Assembly (NCBI GenBank): GCA_007026445.1
Contig: VDMD01000253.1
Coordinates: 1 to 22,221 of the forward strand
DNA length: 22,221 bases
Direction: 5' to 3'
From: Schizophyllum amplum
Taxonomy: Eukaryota > Basidiomycota > Agaricomycetes > Agaricales > Schizophyllaceae
Of the stretch, positions 8,413 through 18,800 are shown piece after piece. A model generated the notes under the pieces. That model ran no database searches. It saw only the letters and a list, made by a program, of their open reading frames with translations, and was not told where the DNA came from. The position numbers were made by a program, and so were the translations under genes. The stretch's first letter is position 1. The number at the start of each line of letters is the position of its first letter.

Positions 8413-11400
8413 ATGCTCATGGCCAGACGTCAGATGTATTCGGCTCTTGACAGCTACACGATGGATGCCGGCTACGGCGAGGAGACCGTCGACTACGATG
8501 ACTATACTGAGGACGGAAGATCGGGACCACCTCCACCCACGGTGCGTATCCCAATTTCGTAGCCTGCACGTCTTCTCACGCGTCGAGCAGCAACTGCCAC
8601 AATGTACGGAGGACTTCGATGAAGGATCAGGACCGCCTCCACCCACGGTGCGTGTCCCAATTTCGTAGCCTGCACGTCTTCTTACGCGTCGAGCAGCAAC
8701 TGCCACAACGTACCGAGGAATTCGATGAAGGATCGGGACCGCCTCCACCCACGGTGCGTGTGCCCAGTTTTCGAGCTTACACATCTTCTCATGTGTCGAG
8801 CAGCAACTGCCGCGACGTACCGAGGACGACTTTGATCAAGACGTACTACCCGGACTCCAATCGCCATTCGTTTTTGTCGAGGACACGCCCCCCGCCGGAT
8901 TCGCCGACTATGCAAGCCGCAGCTCTGCAATCCGATCAGATGATGCGGTCGCCCGGCGCTTCGAGTCGCAACACTGTGCGAGATCATCGGCTGCAGCACG
9001 ACGGCGATGACACAGCCATGCTGTCCCCCTGCGCGTCCCTCAAGGACGACACCATGCAGTCCCCTTGCGCGTCCATCAAAGACGATGCCATGCAGTCCCC
9101 CAGCGCCAACGACCCGGGCTCTGCCGATGCGCCGATGTGCTCGCCAGGCGGGCAGGGACGTAGCTCTATGTCGCCTGTCGATACCTTTGTCGTCCTCGCC
9201 CGGCCGCCATCCAAAAGGCCGCCTAGCTTTTCTTCTGCGGTAAGTTCACGCTATTCCGTGCCCATTCTGCCTGTAGCTGACTCGACGTGAAGGCCAAAGC
9301 CATTCACGGGCGCTCAGCAGCGTCGGCCGGTGCCCTTCAACAACCCACGGCGTTGCGTGATCGCGCTAAAAACGTACGTCTTGGCCTGCTTCATGCCAGT
9401 TTGTACTAAGTCATTTGGCAGGCTGTCCTTCGCGTCAATCGCGACAAGGACAAGGACCGTCACAAGGGGCACGTAGAGGACGATATCGAGGAGGACAATG
9501 GTAGCCCAAGCGCACCGACGGCGATGACACCGGCCTCAAAGACGACGACAACGGCCCGAGAGACGAGGACAGCAGCCGCGAAGACGACGACGAATCTGAA
9601 GATGCCGACGACCCGGACGACCAGGACAAGAGCAACGCCGACGTGTTCGACAACAGCGGCAAGGCTCGTCGCAACTTAAAGTCGCTTCCTCGGCGCGTCA
9701 TCGCTGGGACAACTGCCGACCCCGCCAGCGCCGGCGCTACGCCTTCTCGTGCCACCTCCAAGGCTGGCGCCGCTGTTTCTGGAACAGTACGGGCAGATGC
9801 TCGTGCAGCCCAGATTACTTCGTCGACGAAGGTGAGTCAATGTTGTTCATACGTGTTTTGCATATGCTAACAGCACCTGAAGAGCACAGCAGACCGCTCG
9901 TCGCATTCAAACGTGCCTTCCACCGCTGCAAGCAGCACCAAGGTGTGTTGCGCTAGTCTTCCTCATTTTGATCTTGCTTACGAGACCGACAAAGGCGCGG
10001 CGCCCAGATGATGGTGCAGCAGATGCAGCCAAAGCTAACGAGCCTTCCAACGATGACGATGACGACGGCGATGTGCGTATGTTTATCCGCATCTTATTCT
10101 CATTGCTGACACAAGGCTGTAGATCGGCGCGCCGGCGGTCCAAATGGCGCTTGAGAGCGCCTTTATGGGCTTCACTATGCTCAATATGCCTGCGCCTGAT
10201 GGAGGCTTCCCGGGTCTTGGCGCCAACTTCAAGCTCGACCAGAAGCAACGCGATTCAGACAACGAGATCCTCACCAAGTTCGCGGGCCATGAGAAGACGA
10301 AGACCTTCTCCACAACCAACCGCCAGTTTGCTATCAAGGTCGTCGCGTCCCGCAAGTTCTTCAACCCCGAGTCGTTCACAACAGACAGCAAGGGCCCTGT
10401 CCCCATCGTTTCATTCACGACCGACGCGCACGGCAACTTCATCATCATTGTCAACGGCAACCATCGCCGCTGGTACATAATAATTCGCTTTCTGAAGAAC
10501 AACGACCTCGACACCGTTCCGTACGACGAGATCGTGTGGACGAAGGACCTACTGGAAGAGTCTTTCCGCACTGGTCTCTTCATCGCTGCCGTTTACGATG
10601 AGGGTGAGCAGAGCGTTGCGCGTTTGGGTTATGACTGACACACCTTGTAGATATCATCAAAGCGCATGATCTGCATCACCTCATGATGCTCTCCCTTGCG
10701 AGCAACAACGAGCTTGTCAGCGAGACGGACACCGGCGCTACTCAGCTTTGGCGCATTCTCGACGTCATCAACGCCGGCAGCATTGAGGAGGGGAGGGCAG
10801 CTATTGCGTCAGCCCTGAACGACTATACCGACGACGTCAAGTGGGTGCTCGGCAATCTGTATCCTGCGGTCATCGCCCCATTGGTGCAGATGTCATGCCT
10901 GTCCGTCTTCACCGCGAACGGTCGGTCGCAGATCCAGTTCTCGCCGTCCAAACTCAAGGCGTATGGTGTATCTGCTTGGCCAGTGAGTATTGTCATGCCC
11001 TGGCTTGATCGTTACTAACCAATACATCAGTTCACGTCCATGGTATGGAGGGCGACGTGTGCGATTCTTACGCTCGCGTTGCGCTCGGAGGATCTTGCAG
11101 ACTGGCTGGAAGCGCAGGAGGACTCCTACTTCGACGGCTGCACGTATCCCGATGAGGGCATCACGACGCGCTTTCGCGAAGCATACGCGGAGACTGTGAA
11201 CTGGGACGAGCTCGAACACATACGCTTCTTGCCGGTGGAGAAGGACCTTGTTGACGCAATACTTTGTGCATGCGAGAAGGCCATGAGCACAATGTCCGAC
11301 CTGCCACAGTTCAAGAAGCACACCAGCGTTGGCATCTGGGCTGACAACAACGTTTCGCGCGCTGGGTTGCAGAAGGAGATGAAGGCGTACTACAACGCCG

Positions 11401-13231
11401 TCGCATTCCACCTTGGGCCGGACCTCGAGACCCTCGCTTGTCGGCTGCGCATCAATGCGACGTCCAAGGGCCTCTTTGTACGATTTCTCCAGCAGCGCGG
11501 AACTCTCCCCAAGTTTTTTCGCGCCTTCACTTTCGTTGATGGTGAGATGGCGCAGATTACCCCCTTTCACTACGATCTTCGCCTTCCTCTATGCACGCCC
11601 AAGGTCTACGATGTTGTCGCCAACCTGTTCAACAAACTGGACCCAGCATTACATTATGTGAGTGACGTCTCTGTCGAGATTTGCATCATTGTCTAGCGCT
11701 CTTACTCATTCCTCGTGCCCAGATCCTATCACTCAGCGTCCCTGGCGGCCATTACTATTTGGCCTATGCGAAGCCCAACGGGTCGAGCAACGTATGCGTG
11801 TACTCGGCCGTGAGCATTTGGCTGACCTGGATGATGGCAATGCGTGAGCGCTCCGGCGCTTCGTACAAGTCCCCCCTCAGTGATATGCATCGCATGGAGC
11901 GTGCTATGGTGAAGGTCTGTCCTGTGCCACATATCGAGGCTGCGATATCACTGACGCGCTCGGCAGATACTCGACTACATCCTCCGTAACGCGAACGGGC
12001 TTGTCGGTGGCCGAATCGAGACTGCGCTTGAGGCGTTCGACCTATCGAGAGCACCAATATTCACGGACCAGTCCGTCAACGCCATTGCAATCCACGTCGT
12101 CGCCTTCATCGTCATCTGGCAGAACGCTGTGATGAAGCTGGAGAAGATACCGCTGGCCGACGTTGTCGTATCCATGCTGCCGCTTCCCAGCAACGCTGTC
12201 TGGGCCGCCTACAATATGCAGTCACAAGGCAGCACCAAGCTTCCGAAGCTGTCGACCGCCCAGCGCGACTCGTTCCTCCGCGTCATTAAGCGCCTACTCC
12301 CCTACTGGCCTTTCGAGATTCTCAACAACATGGCTGGCACGAAGTCGGATACCAGTGGACGCACAGTATATTTCCGGCACATCGCGCGCTGCCTCGTCTA
12401 TCTCGATCAAAAGGCATCCTACATCCTATCCCTTTGTCGATCATTCCCCGTCCTCAACAGTATCCGTCTTTACGTCGCCAACATCCTCAAGGAGCCTGGG
12501 GTTCTTGGCAGCGCGTTCCGGCCGTGGTACACTCTGTACAACAAAGAGGCACCACCGGCAGACGTCCTGCCGACATCTTCGAAGTACCGTGCTCCACTTA
12601 TGTCCCCAACAAAAGACAAGGACGCTGCCGAGGCGAAGAAGAAACACGACAAACTCTGGGCAGGCGTGAAGGCCGTGCATACGAACATGACGCGAACCGT
12701 CACTGCACTCACGACGAAGAGCGGTAAGCCCGCCGCTATCCACGTTCCGCACACGGATGGCAAGAGCAAGACGGTCGCGCAACTCGGCTTCACTGTCGGC
12801 ACGTTGTTCGTTAAGACGTATGAGGTGCGTACAGCGATACTCGTCCCTTAGTGTTGCTCATTATGCTGCAGGCACTGATCCTGAAGGTTGTGACGGAGAA
12901 CGCGCCTGCGGATGACCAGGTCGACGTGATATTGGCTCAGGTGAGGGAGACGTACCCTTTCTCTGCCGCATCGTTGGGCATGGCGACAGAGGAGGAGGAG
13001 CAGGAGGCGGTGGAGGTCGAAGATGATGCAGATGGTGATGTCGCTGAGGGTCAGGCTGGATCGAGCAAGCAGACAAAGAAGGGCACGTCAACGGCGGCGA
13101 AGAAGAAGCCGCCACAGAAGGGGAAGGGGAAGGGGAAGGAGAAGGAGGTGGTCGCGGATGAGGCGACCCTTGTTGACGTCGACGAGGAGCGTCCTCGTAA
13201 GAAGCGCAAGCGGGCTTCAGAGAAAGACTGA
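8413..13231 (+). CDS. Large 16-exon protein with ParB/sulfiredoxin-like signature
   Basis: Exons: 8413-8541, 8591-8647, 8697-8753, 8804-8975, 9016-9239, 9293-9373, 9422-9500, 9542-9831, 9874-9942, 9995-10072, 10123-10603, 10651-10982, 11031-11657, 11723-11914, 11967-12824, 12872-13231 (4086 nt, about 1361 residues). All junctions are GT-AG and keep frame. The N-terminal ~410 residues are low-complexity: a duplicated PPPPTQLP exon, 12-residue repeats and an Asp/Glu-rich stretch. From about residue 413 the protein looks globular. Residues ~507-528 read PVPIVSF, a short Asp/Gly turn, then IIIVNGNHRR, which resembles the ParB/sulfiredoxin fold pattern (PI.V, then GxxR). The remaining ~600 residues are helical-looking and not recognised. 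The last exon is acidic and then Lys-rich (KKKPPQKGKGKGK, RPRKKRKR), typical of a nuclear-localisation tail. ParB-family proteins bind or cut DNA or act on nucleotides; which activity applies here is unknown. Introns of 40 and 41 nt (after exons 4 and 7) are the weakest joins. Confidence 0.8.
8520..8825 (+). repeat. Exon-plus-intron tandem duplication, 106-bp period
   Basis: The donor GTGCGT recurs at 8542, 8648 and 8754, exactly 106 bp apart. Each period is a 49-nt intron (50 in the last) plus a 57-bp exon, so every duplicated exon adds 19 in-frame residues of the type QLPQRTEEFDEGSGPPPPT. The introns are nearly identical (CCCAATTTCGTAGCCTGCACG in the first two), so the duplication is young. 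Confidence 0.85.
9018..9107 (+). repeat. 36-bp coding repeat, 2.5 units
   Basis: Units start at 9018, 9054 and 9090 (ATGCWGTCCCC...). In the gene frame they give a 12-residue repeat of the type MQSPCASIKDDA. In-frame periodicity supports this being coding sequence of the ParB-like gene. Confidence 0.8.
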
Positions 13232-13334
13232 CCGTAGCCATGCGTTCATTGTTTCCATACGGTGTTCTTTGTTGCATTTGCGTAGTACCGTCGTAGTGCT
13301 CGGAGTCCCTATATAAACAGTATGAAAGCGGCAG
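13232..13334. other. 3' flank of the ParB-like gene
   Basis: Short non-coding flank with a TATATAAA at about 13311-13318. This is too close to the next ATG codons to be a confident promoter element. Confidence 0.25.
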
Positions 13335-13791
13335 ATGGCAGCGGCGAAGACGGCAGCGTCCAATTGCAAGCGGGCTGAAGAGGTGGTGACGAAGGGGAAG
13401 GCGCCTGAGGGGGACGACGAAGGCAGCGCGCGGGGCGGCGAAGGCAGCGCGCGGGGCGGCGAAGGCAGCGCGCGGGGCAGCGAAGGAAGCTGAGGTCAGC
13501 GAGAAGGCGGTAGACGAGGCGGCGTTGCAGGCGGCGAAGAAGGCGGAGGACGTGTCGAAGCGGAAGGCGAAGCGGGAAGGGAGGCACGGGCGAAGGCGCG
13601 GAGGGCAGCTGAGGACTCGGACGCGGAGGGCTCGCAGGCAATAGGAGGAGGCGCCGCTAAAGGCGGCCGAGACGACGACGAGAACGAAGAAGGTCGTGCA
13701 CGCCGACAACGTCGAGGTCATTCCGGTGGCTGAAGACAACTTAGGGAAGGAGCGGGGTGTTGAGAAGAAGCGTAAGATTACGCCTACCTGA
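13335..13791 (+). pseudogene. Remnant resembling a Lys/Ala-rich gene tail
   Basis: The stretch holds short open pieces rich in Ala, Lys and Glu. The last frame, ending at TGA 13789-13791, reads VVHADNVEVIPVAEDN and then EKKRKITPT. This echoes the end of the upstream gene (VVADEATLVDVDEE, then RKKRKRASEKD). Stops at 13491 and near 13640 break a single reading frame. It looks like a decayed duplicate of the last exon of the ParB-like gene or of a related gene; a separate small spliced gene is less likely. Confidence 0.35.
13419..13481 (+). repeat. 21-bp tandem repeat, three units
   Basis: GAAGGCAGCGCGCGGGGCGGC repeated at 13419, 13440 and 13461 (one change in the third), with a partial fourth. 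The 21-bp period keeps all frames open and explains a long reverse-strand open frame here that is probably not a gene. Confidence 0.85.
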
Positions 13792-14423
13792 GTTTTCACT
13801 GATTCATTATGGCTGCACGCGCCCTGTCTATGTTGCCCTCTTACGAATTTACCATACTGTCAGTTACATAATATATGTTCACTACACATATTCCTTATTC
13901 TGTAAGACACAGCCTGTCGTATATGGGTCAGTATTGATATCTGTTTGTTGCTGATGGTCCGACACTGATCGCGGGAAGTGCTCCTTCTTCTGCTCCCACC
14001 ACGCGCTTCAAACTCGTTCTTCGTCCTCGCTGTCTTTCCCTCCTCCCGACGGCGCTTTCAACACCACGCCCGATTCGGTGATTCATGGGAACATGTGGTG
14101 CGTCGCGCGTATTCTCGATGGTTGCCGTCGACTTACAATGTTTTCAGGATGCTCGCCCAACGCCTGCCTTCTCCCCACGCTCCAAGGCCTCAACGCACGC
14201 CGAAGGACCCCTCTCTCCCTCCCCCCCCCCCTTCCCTGGCAGAAGCAGAAACCGTTTTGAGTCCTCACCGCACTGGGAATTCGCGGAATCTGCTTCGTGT
14301 CAGAGGGGGGGAAGCAACGCAGCACCGTCACCACCGCGCACCGCATCCTCTGTGCTGTCTCACCGGAATCTACGCCCCCCGCGCAAGGGGATCGAACCCC
14401 ACGCTGCGCGTCTCGCCATTCGC
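13792..14423. other. Gene-poor stretch before the minisatellite
   Basis: No gene is supported. One well-formed intron-like segment (14098-14147, 50 nt, GTGCGT donor, CTTAC branch, TTTCAG acceptor) hints at a transcript running toward the minisatellite, but the flanking frames carry no recognisable protein. Confidence 0.3.
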
Positions 14424-14598
14424 GTCGCGTCCCTCGCGTCCTACGTGTTACGCCCTTCGCGCCCCTCGCGTCGCGCCGTACGCATCGCGCCGTTCGCGTC
14501 GCGCCCTACGCATCGCGCCCCTCGCGTTGCGCCCATCGCGCCCCTCGTGTTGCGCCCATCGCGCCGCCCGCATCGCGCCCCTCGCGCCCCTCGCGCCC

Positions 14599-14896
14599 TA
14601 CGCGTCGTGCCCCTCGCGCCATACGCGTCGTGCCCCTCGCGCCATACGCGTCGCGCTCCTCGCGCCCTACGCGTCGCGCCCCTCGCGCCATACGCGTCGC
14701 GCTCCTCGCGCCATACGCGTCGCGCCCCTCGCGCCATACGCGTCGCGCCCTCGCGCTATACGCGTCGCGCCCCTCGCGCCATACGCGTCGCGCTCCTCGC
14801 TCCTTACGCGTCGCGCTCCTCGCTCCTTACGCGCCGCATCCCTCGCTCCTTACACGCCGCATCCCTCGCGCCCCACGCGCCGTGCCCCTCGCATCG
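14599..14896. repeat. 23-bp GC-rich minisatellite (~13 units)
   Basis: TACGCGTCGCGCYCCTCGCGCCA-type units start at 14599, 14622, 14645, 14668, 14691, 14714 and 14737, then after one 1-bp deletion at 14759, 14782, 14805, 14828, 14851 and 14874. A more degenerate version extends left to about 14424. Units are dense in CpG. Because 23 is not a multiple of three and the unit lacks stop codons, forward frames stay open for over 1 kb and each reads the same 23-residue Arg/Ala/Pro cycle. These open frames are therefore not evidence of genes. Confidence 0.9.
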
Positions 14897-15344
14897 CAGC
14901 AACGTTGGTCGTCGCTCACACCGCGCCCCTCTACACCTCTCGTGTGGTGCCCCTCGCACCGCGTGTCGCGCGTCTCGCGGCGTTCACTCCGTGCCTCACG
15001 CCCCCGTACCGCACCCCCTCGTTCCTCACGCGCGCCCTCCCTCGTTCACCAAGTCGCCCGTTGCACCTCCCGCACGTCTCGCGCCCCACACGTCGCGGCC
15101 GCCTATGCCTCAAGTGCTGCCACCGCCGGACCCCCGCCCCGCAACGCCTGCCCCACCCCATTGCCCTCTACACCGCGCGAAAGTCCTGCGCCCCAGACTC
15201 AACGTGCCTCGCCCCCCGATCGCGTCGCCCGCCTGCATCTTCCTAAGCCGCAGCCGCCGCACTCCTCACGCCAAGGCATAGCCACCCCCTCAACCCTACG
15301 CCCACACGGAATGACCAGCGGCAACGTCACCCGGGCCACCCGTC
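14897..15344. other. GC-rich tail of the minisatellite region
   Basis: C-rich sequence continuing the composition of the minisatellite without clear periodicity. Forward frames are open but encode only Pro/Arg/Ser/Ala-rich peptides of the kind expected from composition. No feature is supported. Confidence 0.3.
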
Positions 15345-15575
15345 ATGTCCTCAGCGCTCTTGTCGCTGTGCATCGCACACGAGCCGCACATGGTACTACG
15401 CTGCCGCGCGATGTCTGCCGCCCGCGCATTCTGCATCTCCTGCGCCGCGTGCGCCTGCCACCTCCCGTGGATCCTCGGCAACGGTGTTGACGCCTACAAA
15501 CGCTGGCAGACGACGTACAACCCGCGCGCGGGCGTTGTTTTGGGACCCTGCGAGTGGAAATACGGCGAGCAATGA
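15345..15575 (+). CDS. Small Cys-rich open frame, doubtful
   Basis: A 76-residue frame with a Cys-rich middle (CISCAACACHLPWILG) and a more ordinary tail (DAYKRWQTTYNP, CEWKYGEQ). The composition is less repetitive than the surrounding frames. There is no second copy, intron or known domain to support it. Confidence 0.15.
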   Translation: MSSALLSLCIAHEPHMVLRCRAMSAARAFCISCAACACHLPWILGNGVDAYKRWQTTYNPRAGVVLGPCEWKYGEQ

Positions 15576-15876
15576 TGAAAGGCGCGAAGCGGGTGGCTCG
15601 CGGCTAGGCTGTGTCCGCTCGCGAGTCTTATTTACCGGCGTAGCTACTGTCGTATATCCTGTAAGTAAGCACATTTGCTATCTATATTGTGCTGCCATCA
15701 ACGCGAGCGCTGTAAGAACTGCGAGCTCACATTGTGATCTTAAGATGCGGTCACGATCGCCGTGACGCTCCGCGTACGCGTTTCCGTTCTTTTCACCTGC
15801 GTCTCGAAAGCACTGTTCGTCGATTTGCTACTGCCCCCGCTACGCTACAGCGACGCCTCCTATAGGACTTCTGATC
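15576..15876. other. Intergenic, upstream of the recombinase-helicase gene
   Basis: No gene is seen. This should contain the promoter of the gene starting at 15877. No TATA box or other defined site stands out. Confidence 0.3.
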
Positions 15877-18800
15877 ATGGACCATAGCATGCTCTCCTCG
15901 GTGCGTCTCCAGCCGCGAAAGCGCTGCCACCATAATACTTACTGAGTTTGCAGAGCCTGTCCGAACCAGAGCCAACGCAGCTCACGCCTACTGAGCCCGC
16001 TACCTCTCAGCACACCCAGCTAACGCCTTCTGAGCCAGCAACCTCCCAGCCCACGCAGCTCCAGGATACTCCCCATTCGCAGCCCACTCTCCTCACAACG
16101 AAGCTCCTCAAGGCCTACGATCTCGTTTTCAATACCGTTGACCGTGTCGTCATCTGTACTAGCTGCCGCAGGGTTATCGATCTCCCCGGCCTCTTCCCTC
16201 ACCTGCGTCGCGAGCACAAGACCAACTCCAGCGACATCGGGCCCAAAGACACCGCTTCGATTCGTAACCAGCTAATCAAACTCGGCGCGTCTAACGATCC
16301 CGAACCTTTTGTTCCCGAAGTTGAGCCTCGCCTTCCAATCAAGGGCGTCGCTTCACCCTTTCCGGTCTTCGGCTGCAGCAAATGCCCGTTCGTCAATGCC
16401 CGCGATACTGACGTTTCCAATCACTGCAAGTACGACTGCCCAGCACGCGGGGAAATGCTCCTTCACCCGGTCTTCGTGCAGCGTCCCAGGAACCCAGGCC
16501 CATACATTCGCGTCATCTTCGATGCTCCGACAAATTCTCCCGCCCCTACGTCGCCACCTCTGCCCTCGATCCAGAACGAGCTCGACGCTTTCCACGCAGC
16601 ACTTGCGGACGAGAACGCCAATGCTCCTTGTGATACGCGTCGGATTAGCGCGTTTCTCATGCGTATGCAATGGCCGCAGCTCGTCGGCGACAGGCCAAAG
16701 CCTGCAATCAGGAATGCTGCGCGCTTTCCCGAAGATACAGAGTTCCCTGGGCTGCGAGAGATCGTCACAGCTTACTTTGATGAGACGACCAAGTCCCTCG
16801 ACAGTGTAGATCTGCTCGGTCAGCAGCTTCTCAACACGGCCCATGCGAATGCGTACGTCTTAGCTGCACAATTATCTTTCCCTCATCCATAATCTTTGAG
16901 CCATCTGCAAGTCTTTGCTTGCTTCATATCCATGTCTCGATTTTGCGCTGGCGTCCCATAATTTTGCTTTGGCCTCCGTTGATAAATTTTGCAGGCCACT
17001 TAATCACGTACCAATCCACAAGCACCACCAGCACGACACTACGATACTCGACTACGTCCGTCACCCCATCCGCTTGATGGCGACACTTATGCGCGGTGAT
17101 ACCACGTTCGAGATTCCATCCTCGGACGCCCTGACGGCTGCGGTAGACAGCCTCCGTTTGAAGATACGCGACGGCGACGAGCTGCTCGTCTCCGACGTTC
17201 ACGCCGTCACCCGAGCGCTCTGGCTTCACGAGTGGCGGCGCGACAGTACGGTGCAGACCCTCTGTGACCCAACGGTGGCTTACCTCGCCATGATCTCGGT
17301 GAAGGCGGACGGCGGCTATATGGATGCGCCAGCTTTGACGGGTATTCTCGCTCGGCTGAGTCGGGCAATCCAGCTCACCGTCGTCCACGAATTACACGAC
17401 TGCACCCAAAATTCGACCTCGGGCGACCAGATGGCTGCACTCGAGCCCCTCCTCATGTTCGTGCAAGAGGATCATCTCACCACGTTTGCCACACTTCGTT
17501 CCTTCCAGCACTATGCATCCCAGATCTCGTATAGCACGCTGTCTCTCCCTCGCATATGGTGGCTCGATCTTGTTAACCACAGGTCGCTGCTATATCTTGG
17601 TCGCAGAGTTTCGATAGACGACTTTCACACAATTATCGTCGACGTCCAGAAAAAAGCGGTTGAGGCATTCGAGTGGCTCACCGGCGGGGCAGACACGACA
17701 ATCGATTATAGCCTGTTCCCCGATAATTTGCGCAACACCAGCAACGGCTATAGCGTCATCGACTCCTCCTCGCCGATTGTGCAGAAGGCCCGCCACGACT
17801 TCACCGCTGCTCTACTTGCGAACCAAGAGTTGAAGCTTGTTGATCCTACAACTGGCGAACTCTCGATGCATCACGCACGACGTTGGATGTTGGTCCTCTC
17901 GCAGCTCGAGGGCTACCTTATGGTCCTCACGCAGCTGACCAGTGGTGGTCCTGCACGAGGAACAGAGCTGACATCCATGATCTATCGCAATACACCCGAA
18001 CGCCAACGCAACTTCTACTTCTTTGGTCCGCGCGTTGGCTTCGTCCGCGAGTACAACAAAACATCCAACATATTGCAGCACGATCAGGTCATTCCAAATG
18101 CCTACGACGCGTTCACGGGAGATATGATCACACGGACATACTGCTTCCTCCGTCCGAACTCCTGTTTCTTCGCCGTCAAATTGTGGCCGGAACGCAGCCC
18201 GCAGATAGCGCACGACTACAACACACTCATGTTCATGGATTGCGGAAAGCAGTTCACGTCAGGCCGTCTCAGCCAGCTGCTCGGTGCCGAGTCTGTCCGT
18301 GTCATTGGGTGGGAGATGACCATTATTCCCGTACGCCACATCTTTGCCGCCACAAATCGTTACCTCGCCCCTTCCCCCGAATGCGAGGAGAATGCGGGTC
18401 GCGAATCAGATGACCTCAACAGTGCTCAGTCCGGTCATACCCCCGTCGTACACAACCGTATCTATGGTGTTTCCTACACTGCTCTTAACGGTGCCGACGA
18501 GAGAGTGTGCCTTCGATTTTTCAAGAACAGTGACCGTATGGCGAACGTATACGGTGCTTACGCTGGTGGAGAAGGCAAACCGTACACAGAGGTCATGGCA
18601 GCGACATATGACTCAGCCCCAGTACCTTCGCCAAAAGTGCACCAGCCTCCTGCACCTCCCTCGCATGCACCCTCCGAAGGCCTTCCACCATCTATGGAGA
18701 ATGTGATGTCGCACTTCACGACTCTGATCACGACCTCATTGGGTGATGTCTCGAAAAAGCTTGAAGACGTCACCACAAAGCTTGACGAGATGAGTGCTGC

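Noticed and set aside
10893..11570. 225-residue open frame on the reverse strand
   Set aside because: It lies antisense over exons 12-13 of the ParB-like gene, whose frame and splice sites are better supported.
12861..13799. 312-residue open frame on the reverse strand
   Set aside because: It is Pro/Ser/Arg-rich, overlaps the Lys-rich last exon and a 21-bp repeat, and is explained by composition and repeat periodicity.
14387..14405. CAAGGGGATCGAACCCCAC, resembling the T-arm end of a tRNA
   Set aside because: No matching acceptor stem, D-arm or anticodon arm was found around it.
13978..15490. Three overlapping ~400-residue forward open frames
   Set aside because: They arise from the stop-free 23-bp minisatellite and C-rich flanks; all three frames give the same Arg/Ala/Pro cycle.
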